DNA of 64,000 nt, taken from contig CAWHBY010000002.1 of NCBI GenBank assembly GCA_963827855.1, forward strand, positions 3,795,401-3,859,400. The letters run 5' to 3'. The notes under the pieces were generated by a model, which was given only the letters and a program-made list of their open reading frames with translations, did not search any database and was not told the DNA's origin. The translations under genes and the position numbers were made by a program. Source of the DNA: DTPU01 sp963827855. Lineage in GTDB: Bacteria; Planctomycetota; Phycisphaerae; Sedimentisphaerales; Anaerobacaceae. Shown one piece after another: positions 27,723 through 37,642 of this stretch; the first letter of the stretch is position 1, and every line of letters begins with the position of its first letter.

Positions 27723-28174
27723 TTTGCCGCGAATAAACGCGAATGCACGCGAATAGCTGCCCCCGGTTCCGGTAGGTTGGGCTTGCTCGTGGCATCGCCG
27801 TACGCGACGCTTCGCGTCTACCGGTACGCCGTGGCGTACCGGGCGAGCTGCGCTGGCCTCCATTCTGCGAGCCAGCTCGCTCCATGGAGTCCTGCTTGCT
27901 CACGTGCGTACGGCTCAGTCCCCCAGCGAAAGTCCCATCAGATCAGTCTCTTCATGCGAAGGGATGTACCGCCCACAGCCCAAGCCGCAGGATCAAGGCC
28001 TAGGAAGGGGACGCGTTCCAGGCTTGCCTGGAAAAGCGGGCCATTCCGTAGGCCGCCCTTGGACCGTAGGTCCAAGGCACGGCGCAGCCGTGGATCGGGC
28101 GGCGGAGCTACGAGTGTGGCCAACCCCCACGACCCCGCGCCAGCATTCGCGCGTATTCGCGTCATTCGCGGCAA
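27723..28174. repeat. Noncoding segment framed by inverted CGCGAAT-rich repeats and packed with small hairpins
   Basis: A roughly 34-base copy at 27723-27756 (TTTGCCGCGAAT followed by two more CGCGAAT words) is matched in reverse by 28144-28174. Between them are perfect hairpins: 27821-27842 (CCGGTACGCC/GGCGTACCGG, 2-base loop), 28016-28033 (TTCCAGGC/GCCTGGAA) and 28057-28077 (CCTTGGACC/GGTCCAAGG), plus ACGCGA/TCGCGT at 27802-27817. Open frames crossing it have no family resemblance. The whole gap from guaB to 28573 has no credible gene. Confidence 0.6.
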
Positions 28175-28349
28175 AAAACCAAAGACGTTTCCCAGCCAGT
28201 CACGCCCGCGACTGCATCGGGCTGTCCGCCTGCGGCGGATGACAGAGAACCTACATCTCCTTGAAGCAGGCCGACTTTGCGATTGCCCTGCCCCGGAGGG
28301 GCCGAGCCATCCTTGAACCAGGTGTCCACCATTGTATACTAGAGGGCTC

Positions 28350-28527
28350 AGAGACTCTCTCAAAACCTGTTCCTACTGCGATCGGCTGCGAAGCCCTGGT
28401 GCTGCGTTGTCGGCGGAAAAGGTTCTCGACGTGCCTACAAGCACGCCTCCGAGCCTTTTCCGCCTGCCGCCTTGCCCCCGGGCTCCTCGCTCGATCTCGT
28501 CGCGAAACAGGTTCTGAGAGAGTCTCT
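28350..28527. repeat. 178-bp palindromic element with 22-bp terminal inverted repeats
   Basis: The ends 28350-28371 and 28506-28527 are inverted copies agreeing at 21 of 22 positions (AGAGACTCTCTCAAAACC outward). Inside, a second inverted pair brings CGGCGGAAAAGG together with CCTTTTCCGCCTGCCG, so the element can fold over most of its length. It has no open frame of its own and lies directly before the cytochrome operon. This is the build of a miniature inverted-repeat element or a strong foldback RNA. Confidence 0.65.
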
Positions 28528-28573
28528 ACAGCCTGTGGGGTTCGGGCGGCCGGCAAGGGAAAGGACAAAGGTC

Positions 28574-30430
28574 ATGGTTGGATGGTTGAATCAGGGTCAG
28601 ACCCAACGACAGGGCCGGAAGGCGGCCTGGCGGGGCCTTGCCCTGATCTTCGCTGTGGCCTTTGTTCTCTCGCTCGTAACCGACACACCGGCTGCGGGCC
28701 CCACCCGGTACGCCTCACCCTGTAGCCTGGCAGTGAGCAAGGACGCTACAGTCGTCTATGTCGCGGAGCATTCCGCCAAGCAGGTGGTCTCATTGGACCG
28801 GCTCAGGAGACGGATCAGTGGCAGGATTGACTTGTCCCAGGCCCCCAATGACCTGGCGGTCTCGCCCTCAGGAGAGGTCCTCTGGGTAGCTGCAGGGGAT
28901 GCAGAGGGTAGGATCTTGGTGGTGGACAAGGCCCTTCGCAAGGTGCTCAAGGAGATCGCGGTAGGCCATACACCCATGGCGCCTGTGCCTGCGCCGGACT
29001 GCAGAGTCCTCTTTGTGTGCAACCGCTTCAGCGATGACGTCTCCGTGGTCGACCTTCAGAGTGGGGCCCAGGTCAGCCGCATACCCGTGGCGAGGGAGCC
29101 GGTTGCAGCGGCCATCACACCTGACGCTACAGCCTTGTGGGTGGCCAACCACCTGCCCGTAGGTCCGGCCGATGCCAATAGCGTGGCAGCCCAGGTCTCG
29201 ATCATCGACGTGGCACAACGCAAACGCGTGGCTGACGTCCTGCTTCCCAATGGCAGCAGCAGCCTGCGGGGCATCTGCGTCAGCGCAGATGGCCGGTATG
29301 CCTATGTTACACACGTCCTTGCCCGGTACCAGGAGCCCACGACCCAACTGGACCGGGGGTGGATGAACACCAACGCCCTGAGCATCATCGACGTCGCAGG
29401 CCGTAGGTGGCTCAATACGGTCCTGCTCGATGACGTGGACTGCGGCACCGCCAATCCCTGGGCCGTGGCCTGCACGGCCGACGGCCGGTGGATCTGCGCG
29501 ACCTCTGCAGGCACGCACGAGCTGAGCGTGATCGATGCCAGGGGGCTGCACGCCAAGCTGTCCGGATGCCCCACACCTGCGACGGTGCCCGACGACCTGG
29601 CCTTCCTGGCGGATCTGCGGGTCAGGGTCAGGCTCAAAGGGACAGGACCCCGCAGCCTCGCCATAGCCGGCTCAGAGGCGTATGTCGGTGAGTACTTCAG
29701 CGATTCAGTGGCCATCGTGGATCTCGGCGGACTGGCCCAGATCGCTGCGGTGCAGCTCGACACACCGGCAGTGATGACCCTGGCCCGGCAGGGTGAGAGC
29801 CTGTTCAACGATGGGACCTGGTGCTTCCAGAAATGGCAGAGCTGTGCAAGCTGCCATCCGGACGCGGCCACCGACGGACTGAACTGGGACCTGCTCAATG
29901 ATGGCATCGCCAGCTACAAGAACACCAAGAGCCTGCTGCTATCCGGCCGGACCCCGCCCATGATGGCGACCGGCTCGCGGGCCAACCTCAAGATCGCCAC
30001 CAGGGCGGGCATGAAGTTCGTTCAGTTCTCCCTCAGGACGGAGCCGGAGGCACTGGCCCTGGATGCCTTTCTCAGCTCCCTGGAGCCTGTCGCCAGCCCC
30101 CACCTGGTCTTGGGCCATCTGAGCGAGGCGGCTGAGCGGGGCAAGGCCTTGTTCATGTCTGCAGGGTGCGGCAGATGTCACAACGGGCCGCTCCTGACGA
30201 ACCTGCGGACCGTTGACGTACAGACAGCCAGGGGCACGGATGCGGGCAGGCCTCTCGACACGCCCACCCTGGTCAACGTGTGGCGGACTGCGCCCTACCT
30301 CTATGAGGGCCAGGCTGCGACCATGAGAGAGGTCCTGACGACCTGCAATGCCGACGCACAGCACGGGGATACCTCAGCCATGAGCGAGCAGGAGATCGGC
30401 GACCTGGCAGAGTACGTGCTGTCCCTTTGA
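28574..30430 (+). CDS. Beta-propeller (YVTN-like) protein with C-terminal di-heme cytochrome c domain
   Basis: Start ATG 28574 follows AAAGGACAAAGG; the frame upstream overlaps the palindromic element. The 618-residue protein has a signal anchor (LALIFAVAFVLSLVTDTPAA), then YVTN-like repeats (such as SIIDVAGRRWLNTVLL, LSVIDARG, VAIVDLGG), and a C-terminal cytochrome-c-peroxidase/MauG-like part with two heme sites, CASCH and CGRCH. DTPTLVNVWRTAPYLYEGQA is the conserved peroxidase-family helix. It is exported and probably handles electrons in the periplasm. The next gene, 12 bases on, is also a c-type cytochrome, so they may form a redox pair. Confidence 0.82.
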   Translation: MVGWLNQGQTQRQGRKAAWRGLALIFAVAFVLSLVTDTPAAGPTRYASPCSLAVSKDATVVYVAEHSAKQVVSLDRLRRRISGRIDLSQAPNDLAVSPSGEVLWVAAGDAEGRILVVDKALRKVLKEIAVGHTPMAPVPAPDCRVLFVCNRFSDDVSVVDLQSGAQVSRIPVAREPVAAAITPDATALWVANHLPVGPADANSVAAQVSIIDVAQRKRVADVLLPNGSSSLRGICVSADGRYAYVTHVLARYQEPTTQLDRGWMNTNALSIIDVAGRRWLNTVLLDDVDCGTANPWAVACTADGRWICATSAGTHELSVIDARGLHAKLSGCPTPATVPDDLAFLADLRVRVRLKGTGPRSLAIAGSEAYVGEYFSDSVAIVDLGGLAQIAAVQLDTPAVMTLARQGESLFNDGTWCFQKWQSCASCHPDAATDGLNWDLLNDGIASYKNTKSLLLSGRTPPMMATGSRANLKIATRAGMKFVQFSLRTEPEALALDAFLSSLEPVASPHLVLGHLSEAAERGKALFMSAGCGRCHNGPLLTNLRTVDVQTARGTDAGRPLDTPTLVNVWRTAPYLYEGQAATMREVLTTCNADAQHGDTSAMSEQEIGDLAEYVLSL

Positions 30431-30442
30431 CGTGAGAGGTGC

Positions 30443-33075
30443 ATGAGATCTGGCGGATACAACACCATGACAGGGCGATGGGTGATTTCAGCCGTGATTC
30501 TTGCGGCTGTGCACCTTGCCTCGGCCGAACTGGCAGATCCGACATCGCTGCCTGCTGAAGGCCAGGCCGTGAGGATCTCGGCAAGGCCCAAGGCCTGGGC
30601 CGTGGCCATGGTGGGCGCAAGAAGGAGGGCGCCGGACACAGCCCCACGGACCCTGTCTGGAAGACGATTGCGGGCCAGTATCCCATCGAACTCGACTGGT
30701 TTCTCCAGGAGCAGGACAACGACCTGGCAGGGTGGATTGCCGAGACCAGCGAGGCCCGGATCGAGCAGCGGCTGATCCAGAAGGTCGCTGCCGACCTTGG
30801 CGAATCCGGCAGGTCCATCCTCGAGACCTGCAGGCGATGGACTGCTGCGGCCCTACCTGCCACAGATCCGGCGTGGCTGGAGATGTTCGCCAAGGCCTGC
30901 GAGCAGCGGCGGGCTCGGAGGCTTGCAGCCATGGTGGCGGCAGCCGGCCAGGTCGTCTTTGTACAGCACTACAACCTGGGAGGCTCCCACTATGCCTACA
31001 CAGAGGGCCAGTCTGATGCCCAGAATGAGGCCCACTTCGCGCCTCCAGGGGCCTTGTGCTGGCTCAAGATGGAGGGCCTCTACGCCACGGTCCACACCTG
31101 GCTGGCAGATCCCAACGGCGTGATTCGTGACCCGGACGTCTCATTTGACGGCAGCCGGGTCCTGTTTTCCTGGAAGAAGTCCAGGACAGAGGATGACTAT
31201 CATCTGTATGAGCTGGACGCAGCGACCCGCCGGGTCCGGCCGATCACCGAAGGCCTGGGCTTCTGCGACTATGAGGGGATCTACACGCCGACGGGTGACA
31301 TCCTCTTCAACTCCACGCGGTGCGTCCAGACCGTGGACTGCTGGTGGACGGAAGTGTCCAACCTCTACACCTGCGACCCCAATGGCCGCTTCCTGAGGCG
31401 TCTGTCCTTTGACCAGGTCCACACCAACTATCCTCAGATGCTGGCAGACGGCCGCGTGATCTATACCCGTTGGGACTACAATGACCGCGGCCAGATCTTT
31501 CCCCAGCCGCTCTTCCAGATGGCGCCGGACGGCTCCAAGCAGACGGAATTCTATGGCAACAACTCCTGGTTTCCGACAGCCATCCTGCACGGCCGGCCAT
31601 TCCCGGGCACAGGCAAGGTCATCGCCGTGATCTCCGGTCACCACACCCGCCAATACGGCAAGCTCGGGATCATCGACCCCAGCCGCGGCCGCCAGGAGAA
31701 TCAGGGCGTGCAGTTGATCGCGCCAATCCGGCCCAGCCAGGCCGACCGGATCGACGCCTGGGGCCAGGAGCACGAGCTGTTTCAGTATCCCTATGCCCTC
31801 AGTCCAACTGAGTTCATCGTGGGGTACTGCCCCCTGGGTGACAACGAGGACGGTCCCTGGCCCCAGCGAGCCATGGCCTACTCCAAGAACATCTTTGGCC
31901 TCTACTGGTTCGATGCACAGGGCCACAGGGAGCTCCTGGTCCTGGACAGCCGCATCAGCAGCAGCCAGCCCATTCCGCTCGCACCGAGGCCTCTGCCGCA
32001 CGTCTGGCCGAGCACGGTCAACTACACCCGCAAGACAGGGACGTACTACGTCCACAACGTGTACCTGGGTCCCGGCCTTGGCGGAGTGGCCAAGGGAACG
32101 GCCAAGGCCCTCCGCGTGGTGGCCCTGGAATACCGGGCTGCAGGCATCGGCTCGAACGACAGTGAGGGCCCTGCGGGCGGGGCCCTGAGCAGCACGCCGC
32201 CGTCCATCCGAAACGGCTCCTGGGACGTCAAGCGGGTCCTGGGCACCACGCCGATCCAGGAGGACGGCTCCTGCCTGTTCGTCGCACCCAGCCGGACGCC
32301 CCTGTATTTCCAGATCCTGGACGCCAACGGCTGCGCGATCCAGACCATGCGGTCCTGGTCTACGCTCCAGCCTAACGAGTTCTTCTCGTGCACGGGCTGT
32401 CACGAGAACAAGAACGAGGCCGCGCCCTTCAATACGACGATCAGGACCGCCGTGAAATCGCCGCCTGAGGCCTTGGAGCCTTTCTATGGCCCGGCCAGGG
32501 GTTTCAGCTTCCCCAAGGAGATACAGCCCATCCTGAACAGGCGATGCGTCAGTTGCCATGATCAACGGGACCTTGCGATCGGTCAGGGTCCCCGCACGAT
32601 CGAAGGGCAGACCAAGGTCTTCAGCCTGCTGGCCACCGAGAACGAGGATCCAGAAGCCAAACGCAGGTGGTCAGACTCCTACCTGGCCCTGACGCACAAC
32701 GGGGACTACAGTCACGAGCTGGTCAACTGGCCCGGCGCCCAGTCCGTGCCATCCATGCTGCCTCCCTACACTGCCGGCGCAGCCAGGAGCCGCCTCTTCA
32801 AGATGCTCAAGGCGAGGCATCATGGCGTGGTTCTGGAACAGGAGGAGCTGGACAAGATCGCCTGCTGGATCGATCTGTACGTACCCTATTGCGGTGACTA
32901 CGCGGAGGCCAATGCCTGGTCTAGCCAGGAGCGGCAGCTCTACCAGCATTTCATGGACAAGCGAAGACAGATGCAGTCCCTGGAGGCTGAGGCCATCCAG
33001 GACCTCCTGCAGTCCACGTCGCAATCACCTGAAGCCATGCGTCCAGGCAGGGGATGGATGCGCGGCCCCTGGTGA
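30443..33075 (+). CDS. Hydrazine synthase alpha-subunit-like di-heme protein, interrupted by one frameshift
   Basis: A signal peptide (WVISAVILAAVHLASA) is read from ATG 30443, which follows GAGAGG. The frame must change by one base somewhere between about 30560 and 30650 to enter the long frame DPVWKTIAGQYP... that runs to 33075; the long frame has no start codon before Met 30883. The main part (about 800 residues) has an N-terminal propeller, the box NYPQMLADGRVIYTRWDYND characteristic of the hydrazine synthase alpha middle domain family, and heme sites CTGCH and CVSCH. Partners HzsB and HzsC are not present, so it should not be called hydrazine synthase. Exported, redox role likely. Confidence 0.7.
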
Positions 33076-33349
33076 CCCTCCCCACATCCGCAATAGGGAA
33101 AGAAAAGGAGGTTCTTCCTTTAAATCAAGTGGAAAAACCTTAACAGATGGGGCTGAGGATCGTCTAATAAGAAAAGGGCCTGGTCTGGCAGCTCGAGCCG
33201 GCCAGGCAGAGTCGGTTTGGCCTGGGAGTATGGGCTAGGCCTGCTGACTTCCGGCGACGATTGGATGCGCACCCCGGAAGGCTGGCCCGGGTGGCGGGTC
33301 TGGAGATGTCTGATTCCATTCGCGCAGTTTTGGAGCACGGTGACATATC

Positions 33350-35065
33350 GTGAGACAGAACTTCCTATTCTGCCTGTTGGTCGGGTTGCTCTTGTTGACA
33401 GGGTGCAGCCCCCAGCACTACCGCAGGTCGGCTGACAGGGAGGTCTCCAGGATCGTTGCCGAGAAGACGCCCCAGGTTGCCAACATGGACCCCTGTTTCA
33501 CGGTCGAGAAGTCGGAGGCGGCATCACTGGAAGGCTTGCTCATTTGTCCCCAAGCCCCCGACTTCCTGGGGGGCGAGGGGAAGGTGGAGGAAGGGGCATT
33601 CACAGTCCCGCTTGCCTACGCGCTGGACATAGCGGTCAAGCACAGTCGTACGTACCAAGGCCGGAAGGAGCAGGTCTATCTCCAGGCGCTCTCCCTGAGC
33701 CTTGCCCGCCATCGGTTCACCCCGATCTTCTCGGCCAGCGGCAGCACGGACTACGTCGTGAACACGGTCGAGGTGCAAGGCTTCGAGGTGGACCCCAGTA
33801 CGGGCGAGCCCAAGCCGGTGCTGAGCGATCAGTTGGTCGAGCGGAGCAGTATAGAAGGGCAGGGCTCGATCAACGCCAATTGGCTCATTCGTGATGTAGG
33901 CCGGATCTCCGCCGCCTTCACCACGGATTTCTTCCGATTCCTTTCCGGTGATCCCTCGGCCGTTACCCGCTCCCAACTCGGTGCAACGCTCACCCGGCCT
34001 CTCCTGCGCAACGCCGGCTTCAAGGCCGAGATGGAGGACCTGACGCTGGCTGAGCGGGAGATGCTCTATTCACTGCGGGACTTTGTGCGGTTTCGTAAGC
34101 AGTTCTCCGTGGACGTCGCGGCTGCCTACTATCGCGTGTTGCAGAGCCGCGATTCGGCCCGCAACACGTACCTGGGCTTCCAGAGCTTCAAGAAGAGCGC
34201 AGCCCGGACCCGAGCCCTGGTGGACGAAGGGCGGGTCAAGATGGCCGAGCTGGGCCGTCTCGAGCAGCAGGAACTGTCCCAGGAGACCTCGTGGATTGCG
34301 GGGATCCGCAGCTACAAGTTGGCTCTCGACACCCTCAAGATCCAGCTTGGATTGTCGACAGACACCAATCTCGTGCTCGACGAGAACGAGCTCCAGGCAT
34401 TGACCATTGTCCATCCCACGATCTCGGTGGATGACGCTGCCAAGGTGGCCCTGGCCAGCCGCCTGGATCTGCAGAACCTCCGCAACGAACTGGAGGACTC
34501 GGAGAGGGCCGTGGCCTTGGCAGCGGACGGGCTTCTGCCGCAGGTCGATCTCACCGCCAATGCGAGTATCAGCAGCCCGGACGCTCAGAGGGTGGGCCTG
34601 GTCCTGCCGGAGCTCAAGCGCTATCGCTGGGGTGCCGGGCTGGACGTTGATCTGCCGCTGGACCAGAAGGCGGTGCGGAATACGTATCGAGCCGCCCTGA
34701 TCCGCAGGGAGCAGGCCTCTCGCGCCTGGACGGAGTCGCAGGACACGATCAAGCTCCAGATTCGAGAGGATTGGCGGGCCCTCGATCAGGCCAAACGGAG
34801 CTATGAGAACAGCGAGGTGGGGGTGAAGCTGGCTGAGCGGCGCGTGGAAGAGCAGGAGTTGCTGGCGGAATTGGGCCGGGGCCGGGCGCAGGACCAGGTG
34901 GACGCCCAGAACGACCTGACGGCCGCCAAGAACCAACGAACCCAGACCCTGGTCGATCATACTGTGGCCCGTCTGAGGTTCTGGGAGCATATGGGGATTC
35001 TGTTCATCAAGGAACGTGGCCAGTGGCGGGATGTATCCGATGTCAAACAAGACAAGATCCCTTAG
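33350..35065 (+). CDS. TolC-family outer membrane efflux lipoprotein
   Basis: Begins with GTG 33350. The 571-residue protein has a lipoprotein signal (FLFCLLVGLLLLTGC, cleavage before Cys) and the long helical repeats of the outer membrane efflux family, with duplicated halves (FTVPLAYALDIAVKHS... and ISVDDAAKVALASRLDLQNL). It should form the trimeric outer membrane duct of a tripartite exporter. The adaptor gene overlaps its last 26 bases, followed by a MacB-type ATPase and permease, so the four genes form one transport operon. Confidence 0.88.
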   Translation: MRQNFLFCLLVGLLLLTGCSPQHYRRSADREVSRIVAEKTPQVANMDPCFTVEKSEAASLEGLLICPQAPDFLGGEGKVEEGAFTVPLAYALDIAVKHSRTYQGRKEQVYLQALSLSLARHRFTPIFSASGSTDYVVNTVEVQGFEVDPSTGEPKPVLSDQLVERSSIEGQGSINANWLIRDVGRISAAFTTDFFRFLSGDPSAVTRSQLGATLTRPLLRNAGFKAEMEDLTLAEREMLYSLRDFVRFRKQFSVDVAAAYYRVLQSRDSARNTYLGFQSFKKSAARTRALVDEGRVKMAELGRLEQQELSQETSWIAGIRSYKLALDTLKIQLGLSTDTNLVLDENELQALTIVHPTISVDDAAKVALASRLDLQNLRNELEDSERAVALAADGLLPQVDLTANASISSPDAQRVGLVLPELKRYRWGAGLDVDLPLDQKAVRNTYRAALIRREQASRAWTESQDTIKLQIREDWRALDQAKRSYENSEVGVKLAERRVEEQELLAELGRGRAQDQVDAQNDLTAAKNQRTQTLVDHTVARLRFWEHMGILFIKERGQWRDVSDVKQDKIP

Positions 35066-36912
35066 TCGGGCCCTGAAGAAACCGTGGCTGTGGCTCATCG
35101 CCGCGGTCGGGTACTCGCTCTCCCTGCACTCTACTTCCTCAGGGCGGGTGCAACGCCCGCAGACGTCGGCACGACGTTCGTCGCTCGCCGAGGCCCGCTC
35201 GACATCACGGTTCTGGAAGGCGGGAATATCGAGTCAGAGGAGAAGGGGGAGATCAAGTGCGAGGTCAAGGGGGGGCAGGGGGTCAAGATCCTGAAGATCG
35301 TGGAGGAGGGGTACCAGGTCACGCAGGAGGATGTGAACGCCAAGAAGGTGCTGGTCGAGCTGGATTCGGCTGACCTCCGCAATAAGATCACCCCGCAGGA
35401 GATCTCGCTGTCGTCCACCGCGGCCATCGCTGACCGACGCCCAGCAGGCCTATGACATCCAGGTGAACCAGAACCTCAGCGATATCATGGCCGCCGCGCA
35501 GAAGGCACGCTTCTCGCGAATGGACTTCGACAAATACATGGGCGACCAGGCAGCAGAGGAGGTCATTGCCCAGTTGGGCATCAAGACGGAGCAGGTGGAG
35601 GACGTTTCCGTGCCGCCGACCCCCCGTGCCGTGGCTGCTGCAGACCCGCCCCAGCCGCCTCAGGCGGCCGAGATGCAGAGGGCGGCTCCGGCGGAACCTG
35701 CCTCGCAGCCCCCGGGCACGGCTGAGGCAGGCCCCGGCAGTGGGGCGGGCAAGCCGGACGCGCCGACGATCTCCATTGACTTCGTCAAGTACGCAGACAT
35801 GAACCTGTTGGGTGACGGTGAGGCCAGACAGAAACTCCGCGAACTGCGGGATGCCCTCCAGGTAGCTCAAAAGGAACAGCAGCAGGCCCAGTCCACGCTG
35901 GACGGTACCCAGCGGCTCTTCGCGAAGGACTTCGTGACCAAGATCGACCTGGAGCGTGACCAGCTCACGTTCGAGAACTACGTGCTCAAGGTCAAGAAGG
36001 CCGACACGGCCTACAGTTTGTTCCAGAAGTACGAGTTTCCCAAGGCTGCGGAGGAGGCCCTGTCGAAATACACCGAGGCCCTCCGCGAGCTGGATCGCAC
36101 CAAGAAAGGGGCGGTCTCCAAGTTGGCCCAGGCGGAGGCCAAGCTGAAGTCCGCTCAGGCCCGATACAATGTCGAGGCCAAGACAGCTCAAGGATCTTAC
36201 GGAGCAGCTCGAGAAGTGCACGATCACGGCGCCGCGGCCCGGCCTGGTGGTGTATGGCGGGGGTGATTCGAGGTACGTACTGACGAGGGAAGAGCAGATC
36301 CGCGAGGGGGCCACCATGCGCGAGGGGCAGACGGTCGTGACGATCCCTGACATGAGGAAGATATGCATCAAGGTGAAGTATTCACGAGTCCTACATCAAG
36401 AAGATCCAGAAAGGGCAGAAGGTGAAGATCACGGCCGATGCCTATCCGGATCGAAAACTGGAAGGGGAGGTCAGCCAGGTCGGCATGCTGCCGGATTCGG
36501 GAATTCCTGGCTCAATCCGGACATGAAGGTCTACCGCACGACCGTCAAGATCGTCGGTGAACACGACTGGATAAGACCGGGCATGACCGCCAAGGTGGAG
36601 ATACTGGTGAACCACCTGGCCGACGTGATCTACGTGCCGATCCAGGCTGTGAACCCGATCGAAGACAAGAAGGTTTGCTACGTGGTGAACGGGAGCACGC
36701 CCGAGAAACGCGAAGTGGAGGTCGGCGAATTCAACGACGATTTTATCGAGGTCAAGAAAGGGATCAAGGAAGGGGAGAAGGTCTGCCTCCGTACACCGGT
36801 CGGTCTGGAGGAGGGAGGGACCCGGGGCAAGGACAAGGACAAGGCCTCGCCTGCGAAAGAAGAGTCAAAGGCTCAGACGCCGCCGCCCAGTACCTCCGGT
36901 ACCCCCAAGTGA
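35040..36912 (+). pseudogene. HlyD/MacA-type periplasmic adaptor, interrupted by about five frame changes
   Basis: From ATG 35040 the frame gives a basic start and membrane anchor (MSNKTRSLSRALKKPWLWLI). It must then shift near 35110 (to GTTFVARRGPLDITVLEGG), near 35432 (to TDAQQAYDIQVNQNL), near 36186 (to LKDLTEQLEKCTITAPRPG), near 36381 (to HESYIKKIQKGQKVKIT) and back near 36500 (to NSWLNPDMKVYRTTV). Each piece is well conserved and consecutive, matching a MacA-like adaptor with a barrel-sandwich domain, a long coiled-coil hairpin with an Ala/Pro-rich insert, and a beta-barrel domain. As given, it cannot make a full product. The flanking efflux genes are intact, so sequencing indels are a serious possibility. 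Confidence 0.75.
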
Positions 36913-36916
36913 ACTG

Positions 36917-37642
36917 ATGGGAACCGCTCTTGCCAGTGCAGTAGGAAATCCGATGTCTGTCACCTTCATGGTTCAGCTTGAGAACGTCCGGAAGACCTAC
37001 CAGATGGGCCTTGTGGCGGTGGAGGCCTTGCGGGGGCTGTCACTGGCCATCCAGGGCGGTGAGTACGTCAGTATCACAGGGCCGTCGGGGTGCGGGAAAT
37101 CTACTCTTCTCAATGTCTTGGGCTGCCTGGATCGCCCTAGCTCGGGCCAGTATTTCCTGGGCGGTGACGATGTGTCGAGCATGGACGATGACACCCTCTC
37201 CAGCGTGCGCGGCGCAAGGCTGGGTTTTGTCTTCCAGTCGTACAACCTGATTCAACAACTGACCGTCGTGGAGAACATCGAGGTTCCACTCTACTATCAG
37301 GGCTGCCCGGAGAAGGAGAGTCGTACCTTGGCCGCGGAGTTGGCAGGACGTGTGGGCCTTGGAGATCGGTTGAACCACAGACCGGCTGAGCTTTCGGGCG
37401 GCCAGCAGCAGCGGGTCGCCATCGCTCGCGCCCTTGCCAATGACCCGCTGATCATCTTGGCGGACGAACCGACCGGCAACCTCGATTCCTCCTCCGGCGT
37501 GGAGATCCTGAGGCTCTTTGACGACCTGAACGAACAGGCCAAGACCCTGATTGTCGTGACTCATGACCCCGCTGTGTCGCGCCACGCCCGGCGCATGATC
37601 ACCCTGCGTGATGGCCAGGTCGAGAACGATGTCCAGCAGTGA
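36917..37642 (+). CDS. ABC transporter ATP-binding protein, MacB/LolD type
   Basis: The 241-residue ATPase has Walker A GPSGCGKST, Q-loop FVFQSYNL, signature LSGGQQQRVAIARAL, Walker B LIILADEPTGNLD and the switch His in VVTHD. Its size and sequence fit the MacB/LolD/FtsE class that powers mechanotransmission through an FtsX-type permease. It starts five bases after the adaptor gene; Met at 36953 is an alternative start with the more typical family N-terminus. The permease gene begins within its last codons. Confidence 0.92.
   Translation: MGTALASAVGNPMSVTFMVQLENVRKTYQMGLVAVEALRGLSLAIQGGEYVSITGPSGCGKSTLLNVLGCLDRPSSGQYFLGGDDVSSMDDDTLSSVRGARLGFVFQSYNLIQQLTVVENIEVPLYYQGCPEKESRTLAAELAGRVGLGDRLNHRPAELSGGQQQRVAIARALANDPLIILADEPTGNLDSSSGVEILRLFDDLNEQAKTLIVVTHDPAVSRHARRMITLRDGQVENDVQQ

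Noticed and set aside
27777..28316. Plus-strand frame of 179 codons in the guaB-cytochrome gap
   Set aside because: It runs through inverted repeats and hairpins, has biased composition and no family resemblance.
31141..32565. Minus-strand frame of 474 codons opposite the HzsA-like gene
   Set aside because: Antisense shadow with no ribosome site or known motif; heme motifs and propeller strands are on the plus strand.
28574..33075. Calling the organism an anammox bacterium because of the hydrazine synthase alpha-like gene
   Set aside because: No beta or gamma subunit, no hydrazine dehydrogenase and no other anammox gene is present. HzsA-like proteins occur more widely in Planctomycetes.
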